Below are positions 53,071 to 64,000 of a DNA stretch of 64,000 bases, in pieces. The DNA comes from Geobacteraceae bacterium (lineage in GTDB: Bacteria; Desulfobacterota; Desulfuromonadia; Geobacterales; Pseudopelobacteraceae). Numbering within the stretch: position 1 is the first letter of the stretch; each line of letters begins with the position of its first letter. The translations under genes and the position numbers were made by a program. The notes under the pieces were generated by a model. It made no database searches and was not told the DNA's origin. It saw only the letters and a program-made list of their open reading frames with translations. The stretch spans positions 186,001-250,000 of the forward strand of contig JAAXTM010000003.1 in the NCBI GenBank assembly GCA_013336525.1. The letters run 5' to 3'.

Positions 53071-54947
53071 TTTAACTCCTCACGGTATCGCGGGATGCAA
53101 ACTTCCACAGTACATCCCGGTGGAGGGCAGTTGTTCCAGATCTGCACTGTTCCACCCATGTTTTCAATAAAGTGCTTGACGAGCGCCAGTCCAAGACCGG
53201 TGCCACCTTTCCGGTCAGTATAGAAGGGTTCAAAAACGTGCGACAGTTTATCTTCTGCAATCCCGCTCCCCTGGTCGATTATCTGCACGACCGCTATGCC
53301 TTCAGACGGGTTGTGGCCGTTATGCGTTAATTTTATCCGGATATTGTTGCCGTCAGGGGTGTGATGACCGGCATTCTCCAACAGGTTAAAGAATACCTGT
53401 TGGAGTTTGATGACATCAGCCAACACTAAGATAGATATATCGTCATAGTCGGAGGTCAGGATCCCACTTTTGTTTTTTGACATGCCGGTTGATTTCCAGA
53501 GATTGAGAGTTTCCCGGCAGACGTTGTACAAATTAATTGGCTGCAGATTGCTAACAGGAATTGTTCTTCCAAGGTCAAGGAGGTCATTCATCAGCTGAAC
53601 CAGGCGATTGACCTGAGTCCTGATATGCATAATAAACGGTTCGAATTCAGGATTGGAGGCCACCTCTTTTTCCCTGAAGAGGGCCTCCGTAATAGTGAGT
53701 ATAGCGTTTAACGGATTTCGGACCTCGTGGGCGACACCCCCGGCAATCTGACCAATCGCCTCAAGCCGTTTGGCGCTGAGCAGCCGCTGTTCAAGTTGCT
53801 TCCGCTCAACCATTTCCTGTCGTAGCAGTGAATTTATGTCGGTCAAATCATGGGTCCGTTCTAAAATCTGCTGTTCCAATCCTGCCTGGATCTCCTGGAG
53901 GTCAGACTCTGCCTTCTTCCTTATTTCTAGCAATTTGTGAAGATTCTCAGCTCTTCTTCGCAAATTAAATAAGAATGCACCCAAAATCATGGTGGTAACC
54001 ACCACAAATCCTGAAATAGTTACCAATAGGATAGTCTTTGAGAGGGGTGCCATAACTTCACTTACATCTGCTTTTACAACCATACCCCACTTGGTCCCGG
54101 GTATTGTTCTGATTGCACAGAGTACCGCTACGTTGCGATAATCCATGCCTTCAAAGCTACCTTCCTGTCCAAGAACTGCCCGCACCGCCGGCATGTTTTG
54201 ATCTGTGAGTGGCATCAAAAATGGCGTATCGGTTTTTTTCCGATGTCTGAGGTTGTTCAGGAAAAGGACTGAATCCCCTTCACGCGTAACCAGCAGTGTC
54301 TCTGCTGTTGAACTGGTTGTGGGCCAGGACTGGATGAGTGGATAAAGGTGCTTGGCTGGATCTATGTCAAGCACTAGCACAGCTATGCAGCGAGTATGGA
54401 TGCCGTCAGAATAAATGATTGGAACAGCCAGGTTGAGGTCGTGAGGGCCACCAGCGACGTCACTGTGAAAATCCGAAAGGGTTAATTCCTGTTCTTTGGC
54501 GGTTTCAGCTGCCAGGTCAAAATAGTGCTTCGAAACTGGTGTCTTCAGTTCTGGGTTGGAGGCGATAATCTTTCCATCCGGATTAAAAAGGATGCCTTTG
54601 CTGTATTCACCGAGGTCAATCAGATTTGCCATCCAGTGTTTGAATTCCTGGCGAACCTTGGCGCTGTCTTTTCCGGAGATGTAATCATTGATGCGGCTGG
54701 CCATCATTGCGTTTGCGCGAATAGATGCCCCTTCGGCAAAACGCTCTTTACGCCATTGAACTAACTGAGAAGTCTTAAGGTCGGCAATCGTTGAAATTTC
54801 TTTCTGTTTCTCATTCAGTAAAAACTTTTTCTGCTGCTGTATCACGATATAACCTGTACAAATAACAATAGTGATAAAAACTAAAATAGTGACGATGTAC
54901 CATGCAGAATCAGTCCGAAAGGTTTTTGCTGTGGGCGAAATTGTCAT
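53067..54947 (-). CDS. Membrane sensor histidine kinase with a dCache-like periplasmic domain
   Basis: A protein of 626 residues from ATG 54947. A membrane segment follows the N-terminus (near 14-38), then a long periplasmic part (near 40-300) resembling dCache sensors (SKGILFNPDGKIIASNPEL; VLDIDPAKHLYPLIQ), a second membrane segment (near 310-335), a coiled coil (near 345-405), a HisKA box (GGVAHEVRNPLNAIL) and an HATPase domain (NLLENAGHHTPDG; GGTGLGLALVKHF). The frame extends to ATG 55019, and starts at 54980 and 55019 are also possible; none has a strong SD. It overlaps the sigma-54 regulator gene by 4 bp. Confidence 0.88.
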   Translation of the reverse strand: MTISPTAKTFRTDSAWYIVTILVFITIVICTGYIVIQQQKKFLLNEKQKEISTIADLKTSQLVQWRKERFAEGASIRANAMMASRINDYISGKDSAKVRQEFKHWMANLIDLGEYSKGILFNPDGKIIASNPELKTPVSKHYFDLAAETAKEQELTLSDFHSDVAGGPHDLNLAVPIIYSDGIHTRCIAVLVLDIDPAKHLYPLIQSWPTTSSTAETLLVTREGDSVLFLNNLRHRKKTDTPFLMPLTDQNMPAVRAVLGQEGSFEGMDYRNVAVLCAIRTIPGTKWGMVVKADVSEVMAPLSKTILLVTISGFVVVTTMILGAFLFNLRRRAENLHKLLEIRKKAESDLQEIQAGLEQQILERTHDLTDINSLLRQEMVERKQLEQRLLSAKRLEAIGQIAGGVAHEVRNPLNAILTITEALFREKEVASNPEFEPFIMHIRTQVNRLVQLMNDLLDLGRTIPVSNLQPINLYNVCRETLNLWKSTGMSKNKSGILTSDYDDISILVLADVIKLQQVFFNLLENAGHHTPDGNNIRIKLTHNGHNPSEGIAVVQIIDQGSGIAEDKLSHVFEPFYTDRKGGTGLGLALVKHFIENMGGTVQIWNNCPPPGCTVEVCIPRYREELK

Positions 54948-55126
54948 ACGTAACAAGCTAAACCTCCATTTGAGGAGCATCTGGTGGCAATCATACCACT
55001 CAGAACAAGTCATCGTCAAAGCTATTCATCTTCAGAATAACTGGAAATTTGAGAATAAACTCTGTGTTTTTAATCTATATAAATGTATAGATAAAACAGT
55101 ACAATACCCAATTGATTGTAACGTAT

Positions 55127-55155
55127 TTGCACAGACTGCCGAATTACGTTATATA
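55127..55155 (+). promoter_or_regulatory. Candidate promoter for the NosL-ABC cluster
   Basis: TTGCAC (55127-55132), 17-nt spacer, TATATA (55150-55155). It sits in the divergent region between the sensor kinase and the NosL cluster; start would be near 55162. Confidence 0.45.
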
Positions 55156-55189
55156 AGACCGTAAAAATAAATTCTAAAGGAACTACAAC

Positions 55190-55696
55190 ATGAAAAAACA
55201 ACTCGTCGCACTGTTTGCTACTTTATCAATGCTCCTTGGCGGAAGTGCCGCTCTGGCAGAACAGAAAACCGGACATATGGAAGGGCATCATAATGGCTCA
55301 GGAGCCGCTGCCGAATCTATCCACGCTGATGTAAAAAAGCACCAGGCCTGCCCGCACTGCGGAATGGATCGGGAAAAATTTGCACATTCACGAATGCTGA
55401 TCACATATTCTGATGGATCATCCGTTGGCGTTTGCAGTATTCATTGTGTCGTTGTAGAAATAAAAGCCAATAAAGCCAAGACGATAAAGATTGTAGAAGT
55501 CGCCGATGTTCATACCAAAAAACTGGTTGATGCTGAAAAGGCTACCTGGGTGATAGGTGGCAGCAAAAAGGGCGTCATGACACGAATCCCTAAATGGGCT
55601 TTTGCACAAAAGGATGACGCCGCTGCGTTTATCAGTAAAAACGGCGGCAAACTGGCTACCTACAAAGAGGCGCTAGCCCTGGCTGAAAAAGACTAA
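55190..55696 (+). CDS. NosL-like exported protein (copper-binding family)
   Basis: A 168-residue exported protein with a signal peptide (1-23), a His-rich stretch (HMEGHHNG) and the NosL-type CPHCGM motif near 55-60. NosL is a Cu(I)-binding protein linked to nitrous oxide reductase maturation; here no nos genes are seen, so it more likely handles copper for another enzyme. A second Cys-His pair (VCSIHC) could add metal ligands. AAAGGA precedes the ATG. Confidence 0.82.
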   Translation: MKKQLVALFATLSMLLGGSAALAEQKTGHMEGHHNGSGAAAESIHADVKKHQACPHCGMDREKFAHSRMLITYSDGSSVGVCSIHCVVVEIKANKAKTIKIVEVADVHTKKLVDAEKATWVIGGSKKGVMTRIPKWAFAQKDDAAAFISKNGGKLATYKEALALAEKD

Positions 55697-55713
55697 TATC
55701 AAATGGAGCTCCA

Positions 55714-56190
55714 ATGAAACGCATCGTCACTGCAGTCGTACTGTTTTGCCTGCTAATAGTGGCGGCTTCATTTGCTGCTGACAAGGGTGTTGTTGCCGTT
55801 CCAGCTGACGCCAAATGCCCGGTCTGCGGGATGTTTGTTGCTAAATATCCGGACTGGACGGCAACTGCCCGTTTCAAGGACGGCACAACCTTCTATTATG
55901 ACGGGCCAAAAGATATGTTCAGCCACTATTTGGACACAGCCCGCTATACCCCCGGAAAACGTCAGGCCGATATAATAGCGCTGGCTGTGAAGGAGTATTA
56001 TCTGCTGACGATGATCGATGCGCGCTCCGCCTTTTTTGTCTATGGCAGTGACGTTTATGGGCCGATGGGAAGTGAGCTGATACCATTCAGTACGGAGAAG
56101 GATGCCACAGCCTTCAAGCTTGACCACAAAGGGAAGCGAATTCTTCGCTTCAACGAAATCACACGACAAACCATCAAATCGCTCAATTAA
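55714..56190 (+). CDS. Second NosL-like exported protein
   Basis: A 158-residue exported protein with a signal peptide (1-22) and the CPVCGMFV motif near 35-40, followed by a NosL-like alpha-beta domain (ARFKDGTTFYYDGPKDMF; DVYGPMGSELIPF). Only 17 bp separate it from the first NosL-like gene. Together the pair suggests copper capture and transfer at the outer leaflet of the inner membrane. Confidence 0.85.
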   Translation: MKRIVTAVVLFCLLIVAASFAADKGVVAVPADAKCPVCGMFVAKYPDWTATARFKDGTTFYYDGPKDMFSHYLDTARYTPGKRQADIIALAVKEYYLLTMIDARSAFFVYGSDVYGPMGSELIPFSTEKDATAFKLDHKGKRILRFNEITRQTIKSLN

Positions 56191-56197
56191 GGCAGCT

Positions 56198-56494
56198 ATG
56201 CGTCGTTCCCTGCAATTTTTGCTGTTCACCGGCGTCAGCCTGATCATCTTCATGCTGCTTCCGTTGCATGCGCTTCGTGCGCAGCAACGATCAGCTGATG
56301 AATTGAGAGAACAAAGCTTTCTGTTTAAAAGTCTGCAACTAACGGACCTCTGCCTCACAACAGAGGCCCGTTACACACGCCACCCGGCCATGGCCGACCG
56401 CCATGCCCCTTTTCAGTCACATCCTGTCGCGCTGGAACATTTCCCTTCCGGCTCGCTGATTCTGCCGCTCCTCCCTGGACGAGATAGACTATGA
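56198..56494 (+). CDS. Small membrane-anchored protein of the NosL-ABC cluster
   Basis: A 98-residue protein with one membrane segment (near 5-25) and a short periplasmic part containing LTTEARYTRHPAMADRHAPF, rich in His and Arg. ATG 56198 is preferred over the longer frame from 56102, which would lie in the second NosL gene. It overlaps the permease start by 4 bp. I do not recognise a family; the conserved-looking motif and position suggest a transport partner. Confidence 0.6.
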   Translation: MRRSLQFLLFTGVSLIIFMLLPLHALRAQQRSADELREQSFLFKSLQLTDLCLTTEARYTRHPAMADRHAPFQSHPVALEHFPSGSLILPLLPGRDRL

Positions 56495-57627
56495 AACGTG
56501 CCGTTGAGCGACATCTGAATATTCTTGAATTTACTCTGGCGTCTTTGCTGCGCAGGAAAGCGAAGAACCTCTCTCTGTTGGCGATGTACCTGCTGGTGAT
56601 CTTTATACTGGCTTCGCTGCTGTTCTTTGTTACCGGACTGAAGAGGGAGGCAGCCGTTATTCTGAACGATGCTCCTGATATGGTTGTGCAGCGGCTGGTG
56701 GCAGGGCGTCAGGATCTGGTGCCGGACGGTTATGCTGCTGAAATAGCCGCAATCAGGGGAGTTACAGCGGTACGGCCGCGCTTGTGGGGCTATTATTATG
56801 ATGCGCTGAACGGTGCCAACTATACTGTCATGGCCGGTGACGATACCACGGCAATATCGGAGAAAGCGACCATCGGTGCCGGAGTGGCAAAAGTTCGCAA
56901 CCTGGCGGTTGGAGATCTGCTTCCGCTGATAAGCTATGACAAGGCCCCGCTATTGCTGGAGATTAGCGCCATATTTCCGAGCGCATCCAACCTTGTCGCG
57001 GCCGACATGATTGTCATCTCTCCGGTGGATTTTCAACAGCTGTTCAATTTCCCGAGCGGTCAGGCGACCGATCTGGCGGTTACCGTGCGCAATGCGAAAG
57101 AACTGCCGACCGTTGCGGCCAAGATTGCCGCCCGGTTCCCGGATTCCCGGCCGATCCTGAAGAGTGAAATCCAGCGCACCTATCAGTCCGTTTTTGACTG
57201 GCGCGGCGGCATGACGCTGATCATTCTGGCATCTTCACTGCTCTCATTCATCATCTTCGCCTGGGATAAGGCCACCGGTCTTTCCGCCGAAGAGCGCAAA
57301 GAGATCGGCATCCTCAAATCGATAGGTTGGGAAACGTCGGATGTGCTGTTGCTCAAGTTCTGGGAGGGATTAGTGATCTCGCTGACGGCATTTTTGCTGG
57401 GGGTCATCCTGGCCTACGGGCACGTATTCTTTCTGTCAGCGCCTCTTTTTGCCCAAGCGCTCAAAGGGTGGTCGGTGATCTATCCGGATTTTAAGTTGAT
57501 GCCGGTGGTTGATGCCTATCAACTTGCCGTGCTCTTTTTTCTGACGGTTGTTCCCTATACGACTGCGACGATTATACCATGCTGGCGGGCGGCCACAATC
57601 GATCCTGATGCCGCGATGAGGTATTGA
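56491..57627 (+). CDS. ABC transporter permease, FtsX/MacB-like
   Basis: A 378-residue permease with one N-terminal membrane segment (near 28-50), a periplasmic domain (near 55-240), and three C-terminal membrane segments (near 245-375) including the FtsX motif region (GILKSIGWETSDVLLLKFWEG). It probably works with the ATPase that follows. The mechanism is likely mechanotransmission or export; the substrate is unknown, though the neighbours suggest copper or a copper-loaded factor. Confidence 0.85.
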   Translation: MKRAVERHLNILEFTLASLLRRKAKNLSLLAMYLLVIFILASLLFFVTGLKREAAVILNDAPDMVVQRLVAGRQDLVPDGYAAEIAAIRGVTAVRPRLWGYYYDALNGANYTVMAGDDTTAISEKATIGAGVAKVRNLAVGDLLPLISYDKAPLLLEISAIFPSASNLVAADMIVISPVDFQQLFNFPSGQATDLAVTVRNAKELPTVAAKIAARFPDSRPILKSEIQRTYQSVFDWRGGMTLIILASSLLSFIIFAWDKATGLSAEERKEIGILKSIGWETSDVLLLKFWEGLVISLTAFLLGVILAYGHVFFLSAPLFAQALKGWSVIYPDFKLMPVVDAYQLAVLFFLTVVPYTTATIIPCWRAATIDPDAAMRY

Positions 57628-57628
57628 T

Positions 57629-58357
57629 GTGATTGAACTTTCAGGCATTACCAAAAGCTTTAACAGCGGCAAGTCGAACCAGTTTACCGCTGTGGATAAT
57701 GTCACTTTAGTAGTCAATCCGCAGCAGATAACTGTTTTTAAAGGGCCGAGCGGCTCCGGCAAAACGTCGCTCCTGACGATGATCGGCTGCATGGCTCGTC
57801 CCACCTCAGGGCGGATATTCCTGCGCGGAGTGGCGGCGGCAGTGCCGTTTCAGCAGGATGGCGTGGAGGTCGTCGAAATTACCAGTCTGCCGGAACGCTT
57901 CCTGAACGATATCCGCCGTTCCACCTTCGGGTTCATATTTCAACAGTTCAATCTGGTTAAAGGGATTACCGTTCTGGAAAATGTCATGCTGCCGGCCTAT
58001 CCGACCGGTGAGGGGCGGGCAGATTTCCGCGCCAGGGCGTTGGATCTGCTGGAACAGTTCAATATTGCCCGCCTTTCCGGGCAACGGGTGGAGCTGCTTT
58101 CGGGAGGAGAACTGCAGCGGGTGGCCATCGCCAGAGCCCTGATCAATAACCCCTCCATTGTCATCGCCGATGAACCGACGGCGCACCTTGATACAAAGTT
58201 ATCACAGGAATTCATGGCAATTGTCGGACGCCTGAAGGGGGAGGGGAAGAGCGTGCTGATCGCCAGCCATGACCCGATTGTGTTTGATTCTGCACTGGTT
58301 GATTCGCTGGTAGAAATGCGTGACGGTGCGGTTATAAACAGCCGGAGCTGCCGGTGA
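57629..58357 (+). CDS. ABC transporter ATPase (LolD/MacB type)
   Basis: A 242-residue ATPase: Walker A (GPSGSGKTSLLTMIG), the Q-loop, the ABC signature (ELLSGGELQRVAIARAL), Walker B (IVIADEPTAHLD) and the switch His (ASHDP). GTG 57629 gives the standard N-terminus MIELSGITKSF. It partners the FtsX-like permease immediately upstream. Confidence 0.92.
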   Translation: MIELSGITKSFNSGKSNQFTAVDNVTLVVNPQQITVFKGPSGSGKTSLLTMIGCMARPTSGRIFLRGVAAAVPFQQDGVEVVEITSLPERFLNDIRRSTFGFIFQQFNLVKGITVLENVMLPAYPTGEGRADFRARALDLLEQFNIARLSGQRVELLSGGELQRVAIARALINNPSIVIADEPTAHLDTKLSQEFMAIVGRLKGEGKSVLIASHDPIVFDSALVDSLVEMRDGAVINSRSCR

Positions 58358-59349
58358 TTCTGCAGCCTGCCGCACTCGCGCTGCAGCTGATCGCGCTGCT
58401 GGTCTCCGCTATGGGATTATATGCCGGATATTACGGCATTAGGATTCTTGGCCGCTGGGATCCGGCCTCCGGCAGCGAAGGGCAGCTTGAGCTGGAGCGC
58501 AGGACCTATCTGGTCTCAACAATAATGAGCTATATCCTCAGCTTTGAGCTCATGTCGCTTTTCCTGTTTATCTACACCGCAGATGATCTGCACTCTCTTT
58601 TTACCGGTGCCATGTGTGCGGCCGGTACTCTCGCAGTCAATTCCTTCGGCTATCCGGCCCTTCTCTTCAAAATAGTCAATTTTCTGCTGGCAGGGGTCTG
58701 GCTGATTGTAAACCATGCAGACAACAGAGGCTATGACTATCCGCTGATACGGGTTAAATACAGATTGCTCAGCCTGATTGTGCCGCTGCTGTTGCTGGAG
58801 AGCGGTCTGCTGTTCGCCTATTTTGACGGTCTGAAACCGGACATAATTACCTCCTGCTGCGGCAGTCTGTTCAGCCATGAATCCAGAAGCATCAGCGGCG
58901 ATCTCGCATCGCTGCCGCATCTGCCGATGCAGATCATCTTCTTTTCCGGCATGGCAATTACGTTAGCAAGCGGGCTGTACTTTTACTCGCGGGGGCGTTT
59001 AGCATATCTGTTCTCAGCAGCGGCTACCATCACATTTCTGATTGCCGTTGCTGCCATACTGTCGTTTATCAGTCTCTATTTCTACGAACTTCCCACCCAC
59101 CATTGCCCGTTCTGCCTGTTGCAGAAGGAGTACGGCTACATCGGCTATCTGCTGTACGCCACGCTCTTCGGCGGTGCCGTGGCCGGTATCGGGGTCGGGG
59201 CGTTGATGCCATTCGGGAAGGTCGGCAGTCTGGCTCGCATCATACCGGTTATTCAGCGGCGCCTTACCATCATTGCGCTGGTCAATTATCTGCTGTTTAC
59301 GCTGATTGTTGTTTGGACGATGGTCTTCTCTGCGCTCAAGCTATCGTGA
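58354..59349 (+). CDS. Polytopic membrane protein with a CPFC motif
   Basis: A 331-residue protein starting at GTG 58354, with about eight membrane segments by eye. Near residue 252 it has HHCPFCLLQKE at a membrane face, similar in feel to the redox motifs of DsbB/VKOR-type proteins, though the overall fold is not one I recognise. Another Cys pair (TSCCGS) is near 168. It overlaps the ATPase gene by 4 bp, so it belongs to the NosL-ABC cluster and may maintain copper or thiol redox state. Confidence 0.65.
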   Translation: MILQPAALALQLIALLVSAMGLYAGYYGIRILGRWDPASGSEGQLELERRTYLVSTIMSYILSFELMSLFLFIYTADDLHSLFTGAMCAAGTLAVNSFGYPALLFKIVNFLLAGVWLIVNHADNRGYDYPLIRVKYRLLSLIVPLLLLESGLLFAYFDGLKPDIITSCCGSLFSHESRSISGDLASLPHLPMQIIFFSGMAITLASGLYFYSRGRLAYLFSAAATITFLIAVAAILSFISLYFYELPTHHCPFCLLQKEYGYIGYLLYATLFGGAVAGIGVGALMPFGKVGSLARIIPVIQRRLTIIALVNYLLFTLIVVWTMVFSALKLS

Positions 59350-59358
59350 TTTACTTAG

Positions 59359-59391
59359 TTGTAAACCTATTGTTTTACCTTGGGTTGACAA
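59359..59391 (+). promoter_or_regulatory. BirA-type biotin operator upstream of bioB
   Basis: TTGTAAACC (59359-59367), 15 nt, GGTTGACAA (59383-59391), the known BirA operator pattern (TTGTAAACC-N14/15-GGTTTACAA) with one mismatch. The right half contains TTGACA, so it overlaps a -35 element and would block transcription of bioBD when biotin is plentiful. Confidence 0.8.
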
Positions 59392-59432
59392 TGCCTGTCT
59401 GCTATGGTAACGAGTGACGCGGAGGATTGTTT

Positions 59433-62860
<3,428 letters not shown>

Positions 62861-62892
62861 AGTATCTGTCCTGTCTTTTTGAACGCTTATCA

Positions 62893-62921
62893 TGTTTATA
62901 AGGGTTTAAGACGTTAGTCAA
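62893..62921 (-). promoter_or_regulatory. Candidate promoter for the SulP transporter
   Basis: On the minus strand TTGACT (62916-62921), 17 nt, TAAACA (62893-62898). The intergenic region to the divergent sulfhydrylase gene (62861-63058) holds no recognised SAM riboswitch. Confidence 0.4.
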
Positions 62922-62956
62922 TGGCATAGTAGCACCGGCAGGCCGTAATTGGCTGA

Positions 62957-64000
<1,044 letters not shown>

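Overview
The window looks like chromosome from a Geobacter-like member of the Desulfuromonadota/Geobacterales. The evidence is gene content and order: an LPS-Kdo/Lpt-rpoN-regulatory-PTS block, type IV pilus genes with a large PilY1, a GEMM-I riboswitch of the cyclic AMP-GMP type ahead of pilMNOPQ, CxxCH haem motifs fused to sensor and redox proteins, a large secreted multicopper oxidase, and many two-component and sigma-54 regulators. No rRNA, tRNA, CRISPR array, phage or insertion sequence was seen. The species cannot be named from the window.

Layout. 1-4065: a signalling block with the tail of one histidine kinase, a haem-binding (Tll0287/DUF3365-type) histidine kinase whose C-terminus closely resembles that tail, an Rcp1-like response regulator and a REC-PAS-kinase-REC hybrid. 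4136-17285: a co-directional run for Kdo synthesis (kdsB, kdsA, kdsD, kdsC), CTP (pyrG), LPS export (lptC, lptA, lptB), sigma-54 (rpoN), hibernation factor (hpf) and a permease-less regulatory PTS (hprK, rapZ, EIIA, ptsH, ptsI). 17285-21753: prepilin peptidase pilD, a kinase/sigma-54 regulator pair, and a DsbC-like thioredoxin with a haem motif. 21916-30402: a sigma-54 promoter, a roughly 214-nt leader, and a minor-pilin operon (small secreted protein, pilY1, fimT/pilV/pilW/pilX-like). 30415-37032: a sigma-70-like promoter, a cyclic AMP-GMP-type GEMM-Ib riboswitch with an overlapping terminator, a small XRE-type regulator, pilMNOPQ and a small lipoprotein. 37258-40443: an outer-membrane beta-barrel (minus strand), a small membrane protein and a PilB/GspE ATPase.

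40707-55019, all minus strand, is the accessory heart of the window. A sigma-54-type operon encodes a small charged secreted protein, a 1543-residue multicopper oxidase ending in a dockerin-like module, a lipoprotein with a cohesin-like domain and a second secreted cohesin-like/dockerin-like protein. Next to it lie an operon of a REC protein, an FKBP isomerase, SCO1 and a cytochrome c-periplasmic binding protein fusion, and then a sensor kinase with a sigma-54 response regulator. The same 15-bp sequence, TGTCTCAAAATGAGA, lies 73-80 bp upstream of a -24/-12-like promoter for both operons, so the nearby sigma-54 regulator may control both. Divergent from the kinase is a plus-strand cluster of two NosL-like copper proteins, a small membrane protein, an ABC permease and ATPase, and a polytopic CPFC membrane protein. 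Together 40.7-59.3 kb reads as a copper, redox and folding island built around a surface-tethered copper oxidase.

59359-64000: bioB-bioD behind a BirA-type operator, a SulP/STAS anion transporter on the minus strand, and the start of an O-acetylhomoserine sulfhydrylase-like gene cut by the window end. All functional statements are from reading sequence motifs; no database search was run.
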